NCBI RefSeq assembly: GCF_000712595.1
Contig: NZ_JOTN01000001.1
Location: 295,901-359,900 of the forward strand
DNA: 64,000 nucleotides
Source: Bacillus manliponensis
GTDB lineage: Bacteria; Bacillota; Bacilli; Bacillales; Bacillaceae_G
Direction: 5' to 3'
Shown piece after piece: positions 8,872-19,112 of the stretch. A program made the position numbers and the translations under genes. The stretch's first letter is position 1; each line of letters opens with the position of its first letter. Below the pieces are notes generated by a model. The model saw only the letters and a program-made list of their open reading frames with translations. It had not been told where the DNA came from and did not search any database.

Positions 8872-9717
8872 TTATTTTGAAAAAAGTGATGAGAAAGCTT
8901 CTACTACAAATAGTTTCACTTCTGTGTCCTCTTCCTCCTCCACCTCAATTTTTTCTTTCTTATCTTGTTTGTCTTTTATCTCCTCATCTTCTTTTTCTTC
9001 CTTATCTTGTTCGTCTTTTACCTCCTCATCTTCTTTCTTTACCGTTTCTTCTACAGTCTCTTCTTCTTTTGTTAACACTCTCTTTACCTGCTGCTCATTC
9101 ACCACAACCTTTTCCTCAAGCTCGTTTAAGTTCACTTTCTCTTCTTCTATAGTTTCCTGTTTTTCTTCATCTACTTCTTCTTTTGGTACTTCCTCAGAAC
9201 GCCCCTTTGCTTTAACAGCTGTCCCACTTGAAAAATCTACAAAACACATTGGAGGAAATAATACGCACCACCAGTTCGCACCTTCCCCCTCCCCAATTGT
9301 AATCAGCACTGCTTCATACTCACCTGCGGGATAGATGAAATTCCCATACATTTTTGTTGGAAATTTAACATGCTTGCTGAACTTCACTTGGAATGGTTCT
9401 TTGCTCCCTTCACTTTTCAATGTATTTGCAACTGTTTCTTCAAGCTCCGGCAAACGATTTTTAATAACCTCTTTCGCTTCTTCAAATGACTTTAAATCTT
9501 CTACCCATCCGTCTATTTGTGCCTTCACCTCATCGCGTACTTTCCGCTTTAACTCTTGATCTTCCTTAGAATCACTGTTTGCTAAAATACGTAACCGAAT
9601 TGCTTCATCCGGAATTACTAAAGGACCTTTCGCATCAGCTTTCATATATTCAAAATGCCCAAGTACTTGTGCACCGATTAATAAAATAAGGAAATATGTA
9701 ATCACTTTCTTTTTCAT
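8872..9717 (-). CDS. spoIIR: Stage II sporulation protein R with a long charged tail
   Basis: Forespore signalling protein, exported to the intermembrane space, where it triggers SpoIIGA to process pro-sigma-E in the mother cell. It has an N-terminal signal segment (KKKVITYFLILLIGAQVLG). The SpoIIR core starts at IRLRILANSDSKEDQELKR and ends with GEGANWWCVLFPPMCFVD. A Glu/Lys-rich region of roughly 90 residues follows, with DEQDKEEKEDEE-like runs, before a hydrophobic end. The tail makes it about 281 residues, longer than the roughly 220 in B. subtilis. I chose the ATG at 9717 over a GTG at 9726. Confidence 0.93.
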   Translation of the reverse strand: MKKKVITYFLILLIGAQVLGHFEYMKADAKGPLVIPDEAIRLRILANSDSKEDQELKRKVRDEVKAQIDGWVEDLKSFEEAKEVIKNRLPELEETVANTLKSEGSKEPFQVKFSKHVKFPTKMYGNFIYPAGEYEAVLITIGEGEGANWWCVLFPPMCFVDFSSGTAVKAKGRSEEVPKEEVDEEKQETIEEEKVNLNELEEKVVVNEQQVKRVLTKEEETVEETVKKEDEEVKDEQDKEEKEDEEIKDKQDKKEKIEVEEEEDTEVKLFVVEAFSSLFSK

Positions 9718-9830
9718 TTTCCCCACCGTCCCTTCAGTAAAACAGTGTGGACAACTTAGATGATTTCTAAACTAGTAAATTGGGAATCTAGAGAAAAAGA
9801 TTTAAAAGAGAAAAACCTTTTCTTTTTTGG

Positions 9831-9890
9831 TTGGAAGAGAGCAGCTGTCCATGTGTAGTAACGGTCAGGGCCTTTTCTGACACTTCTTTA
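9831..9890 (+). repeat. Degenerate intergenic element, copy A (AACGGTCAGGGCC core)
   Basis: Shares the core TAGTAACGGTCAGGGCCTTT and a CCATG-like block just before it with two other intergenic sites (near 18985-19040 and 19680-19780). Contains a short hairpin GTCAG/CTGAC. Family not recognised. Confidence 0.4.
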
Positions 9891-9904
9891 TTCAATATGC
9901 ATAC

Positions 9905-9932
9905 AAAAAAAGAGGAGTTTCCTCCTCTTTTA
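9905..9932 (-). terminator. Terminator overlapping the prmC stop codon
   Basis: Hairpin AAGAGGAG/CTCCTCTT with a T-run on the minus strand. Its 5' base overlaps the prmC stop codon (9930-9932). Confidence 0.8.
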
Positions 9933-10778
9933 CATTTCGGCAAATACCATACGGTCTTTGCCATTAATATCAAATACAACTTCTACCTTTGCATGCGGGA
10001 AAGTTTGCTCTAGCAAGACTTTTACATCTTCCCCTTGTCCAACTCCAACTTCAAAAGCGACGATTGCTTCTTTTTGCAAAACATTTGGCAATTCATCCAT
10101 AAAACGGCGATAAAAATCGAGACCATCGTCTCCACCAACAAGCGCACGCTTCGGTTCGTGCTCTTTCACAACTTCCGAAAGACCACGCCAATCTTCTTCT
10201 GGAATATATGGTGGGTTAGAAACGACAACATCTAATTTTTGATCCGTTTCATAAAACGGTGATAGTAAATCACCATGATAAAACGTCACACTTGCACCTA
10301 ACGTTTCCGCATTTTTCTTCGCCACTTCAATGGATTCCTTTGCAATATCAACTGTGTATACATGCAGATTTTTATTTTCTAGTGATAGCGTAATTGAAAT
10401 CGCGCCACTACCTGTTCCAATATCTGCTACATGTAAAGGTTTATCACCAAACTTATTTTGAATTCGGTTTAACACACCTAATACAAGCTCTTCTGTTTCT
10501 GGTCTTGGAATTAACACTTCTTCATTTACAAAAAACGAACGTCCGTAAAACATTTCATGCCCAATTAAATATTGAACAGGTTGCCCAGCAACATGTTGTT
10601 GAACGAAACTACGAAACATTTCTTCTTGCTCTTTCGTTAACTCTTCACGCATATTCATCATTAAGCCTGTTCGGTTCGTATTTAATACGTGACAAAGAAC
10701 CAGTTCTCCCGCATTTTCATCTCGTCCATTTTCACGTAAAAAAGAAGAAGCCCATTTTAGGGCTTCATATAGGCGCAT
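9930..10778 (-). CDS. prmC: Release factor glutamine methyltransferase
   Basis: SAM-dependent enzyme that methylates the glutamine of the GGQ motif in RF1/RF2. The 282 residues show the N-terminal helical domain, the SAM motif [16 protein letters not shown] and the catalytic VVSNPPYIP. The start codon overlaps the prfA stop (TAATG), so the two are translationally coupled. The ribosome site GGAGGCAGC lies inside the end of prfA. Confidence 0.97.
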   Translation of the reverse strand: MRLYEALKWASSFLRENGRDENAGELVLCHVLNTNRTGLMMNMREELTKEQEEMFRSFVQQHVAGQPVQYLIGHEMFYGRSFFVNEEVLIPRPETEELVLGVLNRIQNKFGDKPLHVADIGTGSGAISITLSLENKNLHVYTVDIAKESIEVAKKNAETLGASVTFYHGDLLSPFYETDQKLDVVVSNPPYIPEEDWRGLSEVVKEHEPKRALVGGDDGLDFYRRFMDELPNVLQKEAIVAFEVGVGQGEDVKVLLEQTFPHAKVEVVFDINGKDRMVFAEM

Positions 10779-11845
10779 TACTCAGCTGCCTCCATACGCT
10801 TCGCTTGATCTTCCATTACTAAAGCATTGATGAAGTCATCTAACTTACCTTGTAAAATTTGATCAAGTTTTTGAATCGTTAAACCAATACGGTGATCCGT
10901 AATACGGTTTTGCGGGAAGTTGTACGTACGAATACGCTCAGAACGATCACCTGTACCTACAGCTTGCTTACGGTTTTGATCATATTCTGCTCGCGCTTCT
11001 TGTTGGAATTTATCGTAAATACGTGCACGTAATACTTTCATTGCTTTTTCTTTGTTCTTAATTTGAGACTTTTCATCCTGACATGATACAACTACACCAG
11101 TCGGTAAATGAGTTAAACGTACCGCTGACATTGTTGTATTAACACTTTGTCCACCAGGACCACTAGAAGCGAACGTATCAACACGGATATCTTTCTCGTG
11201 AATATCAATTTCTACTTCCTCTGCCTCTGGTAATACAGCTACAGTCGCTGTAGATGTATGAATACGGCCACCAGACTCAGTTTCTGGTACACGTTGTACA
11301 CGGTGTGCGCCGTTTTCAAACTTCAACTTCGCATACGCACCTTTACCATTAATCATGAAGATAATTTCTTTATATCCACCAAGCTCTGTATAGCTTGCTT
11401 CGATAACCTCTGATTTCCACCCTTGCACCTCTGCGTAACGGCTATACATACGGTATAAGTCACCAGCGAATAAAGCTGCTTCATCTCCACCAGCAGCTCC
11501 GCGAATCTCAACGATAACGTTCTTATCATCGTTTGGATCTTTTGGTACAAGTAAGATTTTTAAGCGCTCAGCTAATTCCTTTTCTTGTCCTTCTAGCTCA
11601 GAAACTTCTTCCTTCACCATTTCACGCATATCAGCATCTAACTTATCTTCTAGCATTGCTTTTGCATCTTGCAGTTGCTCACGAACATCTTTATATTCAC
11701 GATATACTTCCACCGTCTCTTGAATATCAGATTGCTCCTTTGAATACTCACGAAGCTTATTCGGATTACTTACAATCTCAGGATCACTCAAAAGCTCATT
11801 TAACTTCTCATAACGATTCTCTACAGCTTGCAAACGATCTAACAA
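10778..11845 (-). CDS. prfA: Peptide chain release factor 1
   Basis: Terminates translation at UAA and UAG. The GGQ loop is in [12 protein letters not shown]; the codon-recognition PxT element is in [16 protein letters not shown]. The longest ORF begins with GTG at 11854, but the ribosome site GAGG overlaps that codon and lies eight bases from a TTG at 11845, giving [19 protein letters not shown], which matches the family N-terminus (355 residues). Followed immediately by prmC. Confidence 0.96.
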   Translation of the reverse strand: MLDRLQAVENRYEKLNELLSDPEIVSNPNKLREYSKEQSDIQETVEVYREYKDVREQLQDAKAMLEDKLDADMREMVKEEVSELEGQEKELAERLKILLVPKDPNDDKNVIVEIRGAAGGDEAALFAGDLYRMYSRYAEVQGWKSEVIEASYTELGGYKEIIFMINGKGAYAKLKFENGAHRVQRVPETESGGRIHTSTATVAVLPEAEEVEIDIHEKDIRVDTFASSGPGGQSVNTTMSAVRLTHLPTGVVVSCQDEKSQIKNKEKAMKVLRARIYDKFQQEARAEYDQNRKQAVGTGDRSERIRTYNFPQNRITDHRIGLTIQKLDQILQGKLDDFINALVMEDQAKRMEAAE

Positions 11846-11974
11846 ATCAGTCACCTCAACATCCTATAATCTAATATGAATAGTATATGGTACAAAATAA
11901 AAAAAACGCAAATTATTATTTTTAAAGCGGAAGCGCCTCACTATTTACATATGAAAACTCTTCCATACATCCTC

Positions 11975-12003
11975 AAAAAAACTCGCCTTATCCAGCGAGT
12001 TTC
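11975..12003 (-). terminator. Terminator after tdk
   Basis: AAACTCGC/GCGAGTTT-type hairpin followed by a T-run on the minus strand, just after the tdk stop. Confidence 0.8.
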
Positions 12004-12006
12004 ACT

Positions 12007-12591
12007 TTAATTTTGCTTTTTCGGCATAGCGTGACAATGACGGCAGCGTGGTTCATATGACTCTGATGCCCCAACTAAAATAATTGGGTCGTCAAAAGAA
12101 GCTGGTCTTCCGTCAATTAAGCGTTGTGTACGACTTGCTGGTGATCCGCATTCTGCACATACCGCCTGTAATTTCGTAACATGTTCTGCAATTGCCATTA
12201 GCTGAGGAACTTGTCCAAATGGTAGACCGCGGAAATCTTGGTCTAAACCTGCTACAATTACGCGATAGCCACGGTTTGCTAACCCTTGCACCACTTCCAC
12301 AATGTCCTCATCAAAAAACTGAACCTCATCAATTGCAATTACATCAACATCGTCTGTCACATGGTTCAAAATATCTTTCGAAGCCTGAACCGGAATACCT
12401 TTAACTTTCAAACCATTATGTGATACAACATCTTCTTCACTATAACGATCATCAACAGCTGGCTTAAATACAATTGCACTTTGTTTTGCAAATTGCGTAC
12501 GACGTACACGTCGGATGAGCTCCTCTGATTTTCCGGAAAACATACTTCCACAAATCACTTCAATCCATCCATGTCTATTCACTAAGTACAC
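12007..12591 (-). CDS. tdk: Thymidine kinase
   Basis: Phosphorylates thymidine to dTMP in salvage. The P-loop is [14 protein letters not shown]; the DEVQFF motif follows. Cysteine pairs in CAECGSPA and [10 protein letters not shown] form the zinc site of type II kinases. The GTG start at 12591 has AGGAGG seven bases upstream. 194 residues, normal length. Confidence 0.97.
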   Translation of the reverse strand: MYLVNRHGWIEVICGSMFSGKSEELIRRVRRTQFAKQSAIVFKPAVDDRYSEEDVVSHNGLKVKGIPVQASKDILNHVTDDVDVIAIDEVQFFDEDIVEVVQGLANRGYRVIVAGLDQDFRGLPFGQVPQLMAIAEHVTKLQAVCAECGSPASRTQRLIDGRPASFDDPIILVGASESYEPRCRHCHAMPKKQN

Positions 12592-12651
12592 GAGAGCTCC
12601 TCCTTTCGTCTACTTTTTCTTAAATAAGTTAAGTACAAATTCATATTATCG

Positions 12652-12693
12652 AAAAAAAAACAGACAAGCGAATAAATGCACTTGCCTGTTTTA
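12652..12693 (-). terminator. Terminator after rpmE2
   Basis: Minus-strand hairpin AACAGgCAAG/CTTGtCTGTT followed by nine T. Confidence 0.75.
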
Positions 12694-12702
12694 TGTTTGT
12701 TA

Positions 12703-12948
12703 TTACTTAAGACCGTATTTCTTGTTGAAGCGGTCAACACGTCCGTCTGCAGTAGCAAACTTCTGACGTCCTGTGTAGAATGGGTGAGAGTCAGAACTGA
12801 TCTCAACTTTTAATAATGGATAAGTGTTTCCATCTTCCCACTCGATAGTTTCGTTAGAACCTTTAGTAGATCCGCTTAAGAACTTGAAGCCTGTGTTCGT
12901 ATCCATGAATACAACTTTCTTGTAATCTGGGTGGATTCCTGCTTTCAT
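12703..12948 (-). CDS. rpmE2: 50S ribosomal protein L31, type B
   Basis: Large-subunit ribosomal protein, 81 residues from the ATG at 12948. The ORF can be extended upstream, but GGAAGGAG nine bases before [11 protein letters not shown] decides the start. No cysteines and no CxxC pair are present, and the sequence has the type B insertion and end ([13 protein letters not shown]). It is therefore the zinc-independent form. It occupies the rho-tdk position where B. subtilis carries the zinc-binding RpmE. Confidence 0.95.
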   Translation of the reverse strand: MKAGIHPDYKKVVFMDTNTGFKFLSGSTKGSNETIEWEDGNTYPLLKVEISSDSHPFYTGRQKFATADGRVDRFNKKYGLK

Positions 12949-13044
12949 TCTTTTCATCTCCTTCCGCCCTGAATCATTTTCGAAACAGAGTTTTTTCATC
13001 TTTAGCTGCGTATACAACTATAATGATGAAACACACATGAGGAA

Positions 13045-13073
13045 ATTATAACAAGGCTATCCTCATTTTGCAA
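13045..13073 (-). promoter_or_regulatory. Predicted promoter of rpmE2
   Basis: On the minus strand TTGCAA (13068-13073), a 17-base spacer and TATAAT (13045-13050). It lies about 97 bases upstream of the rpmE2 start and just after the rho gene. Confidence 0.55.
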
Positions 13074-13111
13074 CTACCTGTTTTTAGCATAACAAAAATT
13101 TATTTTTAAAC

Positions 13112-14386
13112 TTATGCCTTTGTTGTTACATACCTTTTTGTATCAGCAGCGATACTTTCCATAAACTCTTCATTCGTCTTTGTTTGACGAAGCTTACGTA
13201 AGAAACTTTCCACAAAGTCTGGCGTATCACGCATCGTTTTACGAATTCCCCATAGCTTGTCTAAATGCTCTTTCGGAATTAATAAATCTTCTTTACGTGT
13301 ACCAGAGCGGCGAATATCAATCGCTGGGAAAATACGACGCTCAGCTAACGAACGATCTAAGTGAAGCTCCATATTTCCTGTTCCTTTAAACTCTTCATAA
13401 ATTACATCGTCCATACGTGAACCTGTATCAACAAGAGCTGTTGCTAAAATTGTTAAACTTCCGCCTTCCTCAATGTTACGGGCTGCCCCGAAGAAACGCT
13501 TTGGACGATGGAATGCCGCAGGGTCAATACCACCTGATAACGTACGTCCACTTGGCGGAATAACAAGGTTATAAGCACGTGCTAAACGAGTAATACTATC
13601 CATTAAGATTACAACATCTTTTTTATGCTCAACAAGGCGCATTGCACGTTCTAGTACAAGTTCAGCAACCTTAATATGATTTTCTGGCACCTCATCGAAA
13701 GTAGAACTTACAACGTCCCCTTTTACAGAACGTTCAATATCCGTTACTTCCTCTGGTCGCTCATCGATTAACAGTACAATAAGCTCTGCCTCTGGATGAT
13801 TTGTTGTAATACTATGTGCAATTTCTTTTAACAAAATTGTTTTACCTGCTTTTGGCGGCGCAACGATTAAACCACGTTGTCCAAATCCAACTGGTGCAAT
13901 TAAGTCCATAATACGTGTTGATAATTTCTTTGGTTCCGTTTCCAATTTCATCTGACGGTCTGGATATAACGGTGTTAACGCTGGGAAATGTACACGCTCT
14001 TTTGCCGATTCTGGATCATCTCCATTTACCGCTTCTACTTGCAGTAATCCGAAATAACGCTCATTTTCCTTTGGAGGTCTTACTTTACCAGAAACTTTAT
14101 CTCCGTTACGCAAATCGAAACGACGGATTTGCGAAGCTGAAATATAAATATCTTCAGAGCTCGGAGAATAGTTAATCGGACGTAAAAATCCGAAACCTTC
14201 CGATTGAATGATTTCTAGTACACCTTCCATAAAGAAGAATCCTTCTTTCTCCGCTCGCGCTTTTAAGATTGCAAAAATCAACTCTTTTTTCGTTAATTTA
14301 CTATAATAAGAAATCTTAAATTCTTTCGCTAGCTCATATAATTCCTTTAATTTCAAATTTTCCAATGCTGCAATTGACAAATTCAT
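13112..14386 (-). CDS. rho: Transcription termination factor Rho
   Basis: Hexameric RNA helicase that ends Rho-dependent transcripts. The 424 residues include the N-terminal Rho_N helices ([18 protein letters not shown]), a cold-shock-like RNA-binding domain ([20 protein letters not shown]), Walker A in [17 protein letters not shown] and Walker B in [17 protein letters not shown]. The ribosome site before the ATG is weak (TGGTGT). That would fit limited translation, but no regulatory site could be identified. Confidence 0.98.
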   Translation of the reverse strand: MNLSIAALENLKLKELYELAKEFKISYYSKLTKKELIFAILKARAEKEGFFFMEGVLEIIQSEGFGFLRPINYSPSSEDIYISASQIRRFDLRNGDKVSGKVRPPKENERYFGLLQVEAVNGDDPESAKERVHFPALTPLYPDRQMKLETEPKKLSTRIMDLIAPVGFGQRGLIVAPPKAGKTILLKEIAHSITTNHPEAELIVLLIDERPEEVTDIERSVKGDVVSSTFDEVPENHIKVAELVLERAMRLVEHKKDVVILMDSITRLARAYNLVIPPSGRTLSGGIDPAAFHRPKRFFGAARNIEEGGSLTILATALVDTGSRMDDVIYEEFKGTGNMELHLDRSLAERRIFPAIDIRRSGTRKEDLLIPKEHLDKLWGIRKTMRDTPDFVESFLRKLRQTKTNEEFMESIAADTKRYVTTKA

Positions 14387-14539
14387 TCAGACACCACACT
14401 TTAAATTATTCTCTTTTTCACATGGGTAGGGTGATTTTAGGAAGGCAAATAATAAATGAAAGGCAATAAATTCAAGTAGGGTAATATTAACTATTGTAAC
14501 CTTTTTATCTAGTTTTAATCAATACGTTGTAGCACAAAT

Positions 14540-14577
14540 AAAAGAGCAAAACGAGAAAAATTCCCATTTGCTCTTTT
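14540..14577 (-). terminator. Terminator after glpX
   Basis: Hairpin AAAAGAGCAAA/TTTGCTCTTTT, 12 bases after the glpX stop. The T-run on the minus strand is within the arm. Confidence 0.75.
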
Positions 14578-14588
14578 AATAAGACCTA

Positions 14589-15554
14589 CTATTTAATCAC
14601 CAAATTCGGTTTTTTATTTAAACTATGACGTCCATCCACGAAGCGAACCGTACCAGACTTCGCACGCATAACAAGTGAATGAGTTGTCCCTACACTACCT
14701 TTAAATTGAACACCACGAAGAAGTTCACCATCTGTTACACCTGTTGCCGCAAAAATCGCATCATCGCCCCTCACTAAATCTTCCATACGAAGAATACGAT
14801 TTACATCTTGAATACCCATTTTTGTGCAACGTGCTAGCTCTGCTTCATTTTGAGGAAGAAGCTTACCTTGAATTTCCCCACCTAAGCATTTTAACGCAAC
14901 AGCTGCTAATACACCTTCTGGTGCACCACCAGAGCCAAATAAAATGTCAACGCCCGTACGATCGAATGCTGTATTAATCGCACCCGCTACATCGCCATCG
15001 TTAATTAATTTAATACGTGCACCAGCTTTACGAATTTCTTCAATAATTTTTTCATGACGTGGTCTATTTAAAATCGTTGCAACTACATCTTCAATATCTT
15101 TATTCTTCGCCTTTGCAACAGCACGTAAATTATCGATTACCGGTGCTTCAATATCAACTACACCGACAGCTTCTGGTCCAACTGCGATTTTATCCATGTA
15201 CATATCTGGTGCATGTAATAAGTTTCCATGGTCCGCTACTGCAATAATAGCAAGTGCATTCCATCCGCCAGCTGCAACGATATTTGTTCCTTCTAATGGA
15301 TCAACCGCTACATCAACACGTGGACCATAACCTGTTCCAAGCTTTTCACCAATATATAACATCGGTGCTTCATCCATTTCCCCTTCACCAATTACAACAG
15401 TACCTTTCATTGGTACCGTATCAAATACATCACGCATAGCTGAAGTAGCTGCTCCATCTGCCTCATCCTTTTTACCGCGTCCCATCCAACGTGCCGATGA
15501 TAATGCCGCTGCTTCTGTTACACGTACTAACTCCATAGATAAACTTCTTTCCAT
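14589..15554 (-). CDS. glpX: Class II fructose-1,6-bisphosphatase
   Basis: Gluconeogenic phosphatase that makes fructose 6-phosphate. GlpX motifs: [15 protein letters not shown] (metal site), VDPLEGTN and [21 protein letters not shown] eight bases before the ATG at 15554 sets the start (321 residues). Sits 62 bases downstream of murA on the same strand, as in B. subtilis ywjI. Confidence 0.96.
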   Translation of the reverse strand: MERSLSMELVRVTEAAALSSARWMGRGKKDEADGAATSAMRDVFDTVPMKGTVVIGEGEMDEAPMLYIGEKLGTGYGPRVDVAVDPLEGTNIVAAGGWNALAIIAVADHGNLLHAPDMYMDKIAVGPEAVGVVDIEAPVIDNLRAVAKAKNKDIEDVVATILNRPRHEKIIEEIRKAGARIKLINDGDVAGAINTAFDRTGVDILFGSGGAPEGVLAAVALKCLGGEIQGKLLPQNEAELARCTKMGIQDVNRILRMEDLVRGDDAIFAATGVTDGELLRGVQFKGSVGTTHSLVMRAKSGTVRFVDGRHSLNKKPNLVIK

Positions 15555-15616
15555 CCTGAATCTCCCCTTTGTGTATGACATACAGCGCCACTTATATGCC
15601 ATATTCTATGTTTGTT

Positions 15617-16906
15617 TTAAACGTTTTTCATTTGTTCAATTTCTTGCTCTGTCATTTTCTCACGCCACAAATTTGCACCAAGACCTTTTAATTTCTCTTC
15701 TAAATTTTCATAACCACGATCAATATGTTCAAGTCCTGTTATTTCTGTAATCCCATCAGCCATAAGTCCAGCAATCACCAGTGCTGCTCCAGCTCGTAAG
15801 TCACTCGCTTTTACTTTTGCCCCTTGCAACGTAACAGCGCCACCAACGATAGCTGAACGGCCTTCTACTTTAATTTGTGCATTCATACGTCTTAACTCAT
15901 CAATATGTTTAAAACGCGCACCATAAATTGTATCAGTCACAACCCCCGTACCACTTGCACGTGTTAACAACGTTGTGAACGGTTGTTGTAAGTCCGTTGG
16001 AAATCCTGGGTAAACGAGTGTTTTTATATCAACAGTTTTTAAACTTTGACTTCCGTCTACCGTAATTTGATCATCTTCTGTCTTGACCTTTACACCCATT
16101 TCTCGCAATTTCGCTGTTACAGATTCTAAATGTTGAGGAATTACGTTTCCCACCGTCACCTGCCCGCGAGAAGCCGCCCCTAAAATCATATACGTTCCCG
16201 CTTCGATACGATCAGGAATAATTGAGTGATAACAGCCATGTAATCTTTCAACACCATCAATACGAATTACATCTGTTCCCGCACCTTTAATGCGTGCACC
16301 CATACTTGTAAGTAATGTTGCAACATCAATAATCTCTGGTTCTTTCGCTGCATTTTCAATAACCGTCCTACCTTTTGCTCGTACAGCTGCCAACATAATA
16401 TTAATTGTCGCACCTACGCTTACAACATCTAAATAAATGCGCGCCCCTCTTAATTCATCTGCTCGTAAATAAATAGCACCTTGTTCATTTGTTACATGAG
16501 CACCAAGTGCCTCAAACCCTTTAATATGTTGATCAATCGGTCTTGGTCCTAAATGACAACCACCAGGCAAACCGATAACAGCTTTCTTAAAACGCCCAAG
16601 CATTGCCCCCATTAAATAATAAGAAGCACGAAGTTTTTTCACCTTACCGCTTGGAAGGGGCATTGCAACCATGTTAGAAGGGTCGATTGTCATCTCTTCC
16701 TCTCCATGATATGTGACTGTGCCACCAATTTCTTCAAGTAAGTCCCCTAATATTTTTACATCTGAAATATTAGGTACTCCGCCAATTGTTACAGGTGTTT
16801 CCGCTAAAATAGTGGCCGGAATAAGAGCAACCGCACTATTTTTCGCACCACTTACACGAATTGTCCCTTGCAAAGGTCTTCCACCTTCAATTAACAACTT
16901 GTCCAT
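15617..16906 (-). CDS. murA: UDP-N-acetylglucosamine 1-carboxyvinyltransferase
   Basis: First committed step of peptidoglycan synthesis; transfers enolpyruvate from PEP to UDP-GlcNAc. Fosfomycin-target cysteine in [24 protein letters not shown] before the ATG at 16906 sets the start (429 residues). Genomic position matches murAB (murZ) of B. subtilis, the second MurA paralog. Confidence 0.95.
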   Translation of the reverse strand: MDKLLIEGGRPLQGTIRVSGAKNSAVALIPATILAETPVTIGGVPNISDVKILGDLLEEIGGTVTYHGEEEMTIDPSNMVAMPLPSGKVKKLRASYYLMGAMLGRFKKAVIGLPGGCHLGPRPIDQHIKGFEALGAHVTNEQGAIYLRADELRGARIYLDVVSVGATINIMLAAVRAKGRTVIENAAKEPEIIDVATLLTSMGARIKGAGTDVIRIDGVERLHGCYHSIIPDRIEAGTYMILGAASRGQVTVGNVIPQHLESVTAKLREMGVKVKTEDDQITVDGSQSLKTVDIKTLVYPGFPTDLQQPFTTLLTRASGTGVVTDTIYGARFKHIDELRRMNAQIKVEGRSAIVGGAVTLQGAKVKASDLRAGAALVIAGLMADGITEITGLEHIDRGYENLEEKLKGLGANLWREKMTEQEIEQMKNV

Positions 16907-17140
16907 TTGAAGCTCCCTTCTTGTGAATACGTCCCCCATCCTATTCATTTGCCGTAGCAAAGAAAGCTGCATGAGATTCACAATGTTCTCATTCGCTAAC
17001 ACTACAAGATTCTTTTTATATAATATTTATTTCGGATACATCCAAGCTGTTTCAAACAAGCTATATTTACATCTTCCAATGAAGTCTTCACCATTATTTA
17101 TTACATAGGGAAAGCGCAGATTTTGTCTAACTTTGTAAAA

Positions 17141-17159
17141 TGTTGACGCTTTCATTATA
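17141..17159 (-). promoter_or_regulatory. Possible murA promoter element with cre-like site
   Basis: TGTTGACGCTTTCA (17141-17154) matches the CcpA cre consensus TGWNANCGNTNWCA at all but one position. It directly abuts a minus-strand TATAAT (17154-17159). No convincing -35 box was found, so both calls are tentative. Confidence 0.35.
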
Positions 17160-17169
17160 CAACGAAAGG

Positions 17170-17200
17170 AAACCGCCTAAAAGACTAGACGGTTTCTTAA
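17170..17200 (-). terminator. Terminator after fba
   Basis: AAACCG/CGGTTT hairpin shortly after the fba stop codon. Stem of only six pairs and a weak U-run. Confidence 0.5.
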
Positions 17201-17214
17201 ACGAATTTTTATTC

Positions 17215-18072
17215 TTACGCTTGACCGTTTGAACCAAATTCGCGCATTTTACCGATAACTGTAGCTTTAATCGCTTCACGACCAGGTCCGATGAATTTAC
17301 GTGGATCGTAAACTTCTTGGTCTTTATTTAATACTTCACGAACCGCTTTTGTAAACTCGATTTGGTTTTCAGTGTTTACGTTGATTTTAGAAGTACCTAA
17401 AGAGATAGATTTTTTAATATCAGCTGTTGGGATTCCAGTACCACCGTGAAGTACTAATGGTACACCAGTTAGGTCACGAACTTGTTCCATTTCTGCGAAG
17501 CCTAAGTTTGGCTCACCTTTGTAAGGACCGTGTACAGAACCTAATGCTGGAGCTAGGCAGTCAATACCTGTAGCTGCAACTAATTCTTTACACTCTTGAG
17601 GATCAGCATAAATAACGCCTTCAGCGATTATGTCATCTTCTTGTCCGCCAACTGTACCAAGCTCTGCTTCTACAGATACGTTACGAGCATGTGCATATTC
17701 TACTACTTTTTTAGTAGTTTCGATGTTCTCTTCAAATGGATGGTGAGAAGCGTCGATCATTACAGATGTGAAACCTGCATCGATTGCTTCTTTACATTTA
17801 TCGAAGCTAGAACCGTGGTCAAGGTGAATTGCTACAGGAACAGTGATGCTCATGTCTTGAATTAAACCTTTAACCATGCTTACTACTGTATTGAAGCCGC
17901 CCATGTAACGAGCTGCACCTTCAGATACTCCTAAAATAACAGGAGATTTTTCTTCTTCTGCAGCAGCTAGGATTGCTTGCGTCCACTCTAAGTTGTTCAT
18001 GTTAAATTGACCAACTGCATATTTTCCTTCTAGCGCTTTGTTTAGCATTTCTTTCATGGAAACTAAAGGCAT
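17215..18072 (-). CDS. fba: Class II fructose-bisphosphate aldolase
   Basis: Zinc aldolase of glycolysis and gluconeogenesis. Motifs: [18 protein letters not shown] (catalytic Asp and Zn histidine), [13 protein letters not shown] and [10 protein letters not shown] (Zn histidine). TTAGGAGG before the ATG at 18072 sets the start; 285 residues. It lies directly upstream of murA on the minus strand; the ywjH transaldolase gene found between them in B. subtilis is absent. Confidence 0.97.
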   Translation of the reverse strand: MPLVSMKEMLNKALEGKYAVGQFNMNNLEWTQAILAAAEEEKSPVILGVSEGAARYMGGFNTVVSMVKGLIQDMSITVPVAIHLDHGSSFDKCKEAIDAGFTSVMIDASHHPFEENIETTKKVVEYAHARNVSVEAELGTVGGQEDDIIAEGVIYADPQECKELVAATGIDCLAPALGSVHGPYKGEPNLGFAEMEQVRDLTGVPLVLHGGTGIPTADIKKSISLGTSKINVNTENQIEFTKAVREVLNKDQEVYDPRKFIGPGREAIKATVIGKMREFGSNGQA

Positions 18073-18241
18073 GGTGAATCCTCCTAAAAAACGTTTTTTG
18101 TATCCGATAAATCCTGTCATTGGTATTTTAACCAACATAAGGAAATTTATGTGTTAAAAACATATACCGGACTTTTCTACACTCAATAGAATACCAACTT
18201 GTATCCAAAAACTCAACCGCCTTCCACCAACCTCTTCCATA

Positions 18242-18255
18242 TGAAAACGCTTTTT
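18242..18255. promoter_or_regulatory. cre-like sequence between spo0F and fba
   Basis: TGAAAACGCTTTTT matches the cre consensus except for its last two bases. It is 170 bases upstream of the fba start. AT-rich runs produce near matches by chance, so confidence is low. Confidence 0.25.
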
Positions 18256-18281
18256 TCTATTTTTTTTATAAAAAATTCATA

Positions 18282-18650
18282 CTATGCCTGTACAGCTAGC
18301 TCATTTCGCACTACTTTACGAACTTCATCAATATCAAAAGGCTTCGCAAAATGCATAAGCGCACCTAAATCTTTCGCTTCTTGAATCATGTCTAGCTCAC
18401 CATACGCAGTCATTAAAATAACTTTAATATCCTTATTAATATCTTTTATACGTTTTAAAATTTCAATTCCATCCATCCCAGGAATTTTCATATCTAAAAC
18501 AACTAAATCTGGACAGTCTTTATTTACGATGTCTAAAGCCTGAAAGCCATTTGCTGCTTGGAATGTTTGATAACCCTCTTTCTGGAACACTTCATGTAAC
18601 AGTACACGAATACCATATTGATCATCAACAATTAAAATTTTGCCGTCCAT
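18282..18650 (-). CDS. spo0F: Sporulation phosphorelay response regulator Spo0F
   Basis: Single-domain receiver that accepts phosphate from sporulation kinases and passes it to Spo0B. 122 residues. Acidic pocket in ILIVDDQYG, phosphoacceptor Asp53 in [13 protein letters not shown], conserved Thr in ILMTAYG and Lys in HFAKPFD. No output domain. The ribosome site AAAGGTTGAGG decides the ATG at 18650. Flanked by fba and the DUF2529 gene, as in B. subtilis. Confidence 0.97.
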   Translation of the reverse strand: MDGKILIVDDQYGIRVLLHEVFQKEGYQTFQAANGFQALDIVNKDCPDLVVLDMKIPGMDGIEILKRIKDINKDIKVILMTAYGELDMIQEAKDLGALMHFAKPFDIDEVRKVVRNELAVQA

Positions 18651-18702
18651 TTTCCTCAACCTTTCTATGTCATACAAAAATTAAGATCTCTATTTTTTCT
18701 AC

Positions 18703-18727
18703 TTTCGCTATCTTTCATCAAAATCCT
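18703..18727 (-). promoter_or_regulatory. Candidate sigma-H promoter of spo0F
   Basis: Minus strand AGGATTT (18721-18727), 11 bases, AGCGAAA (18703-18709). This fits the sigma-H pattern AGGAWWW-N11-12-RnnGAAT except for the last base, 53 bases before the ATG. spo0F is sigma-H dependent in B. subtilis. Confidence 0.45.
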
Positions 18728-18799
18728 TCTTATTCCCTCTTCTTTTACATTTTACACCATCTTTATATCAACTCCCTACTTTTTAATTTTTTCTAAAAT

Positions 18800-19057
18800 G
18801 AGGTTTCATCACCAAAAGTCGCGGGTGACAAATCAATTGGGAACTAAACTCCGAGTAGGCGCTTCCCTCGCTATCCCTATCCTCCGCTCCTTATATAACA
18901 AAAGATCAACCACAAGTTATGGTGATAAGCCAAAATAAGATATAATATAAAGAAAGACTTACACTCCATCCTTTTCTAGTAGATAAAAGCTTTGCGCCAT
19001 ATATAATAACGGTCAGAGCCTTTTTGTATTACTTGTGAAATGGGCTGGAGGTCATTC
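18800..19057. other. Gene-free stretch upstream of the DUF2529 gene, with element copy B
   Basis: No convincing ORF. It holds a TATAAT (18941-18946) without a clear -35 box and a copy of the AACGGTCAGAGCC element (about 18985-19030; core 19007-19023). Part of this region may be an untranslated leader. Confidence 0.4.
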
Positions 19058-19099
19058 ATGATTGTCTACATAAGCACAACTTTACTGTTCGAAAAATAA
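19058..19099 (+). CDS. Possible 13-residue leader peptide
   Basis: ATG at 19058 is preceded at six bases by GGAGG and opens MIVYISTTLLFEK followed by TAA. The stop is one base before the AGGAG ribosome site of the next gene, so ribosomes finishing here could affect initiation downstream. Whether it is translated cannot be judged from sequence. Confidence 0.3.
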   Translation: MIVYISTTLLFEK

Positions 19100-19112
19100 A
19101 AGGAGTATGATT

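Noticed and set aside
8838-9334. Ser/Phe- and Leu-rich plus-strand ORFs opposite spoIIR
   Set aside because: Low-complexity mirror of the Glu/Lys-rich spoIIR tail; no ribosome site.
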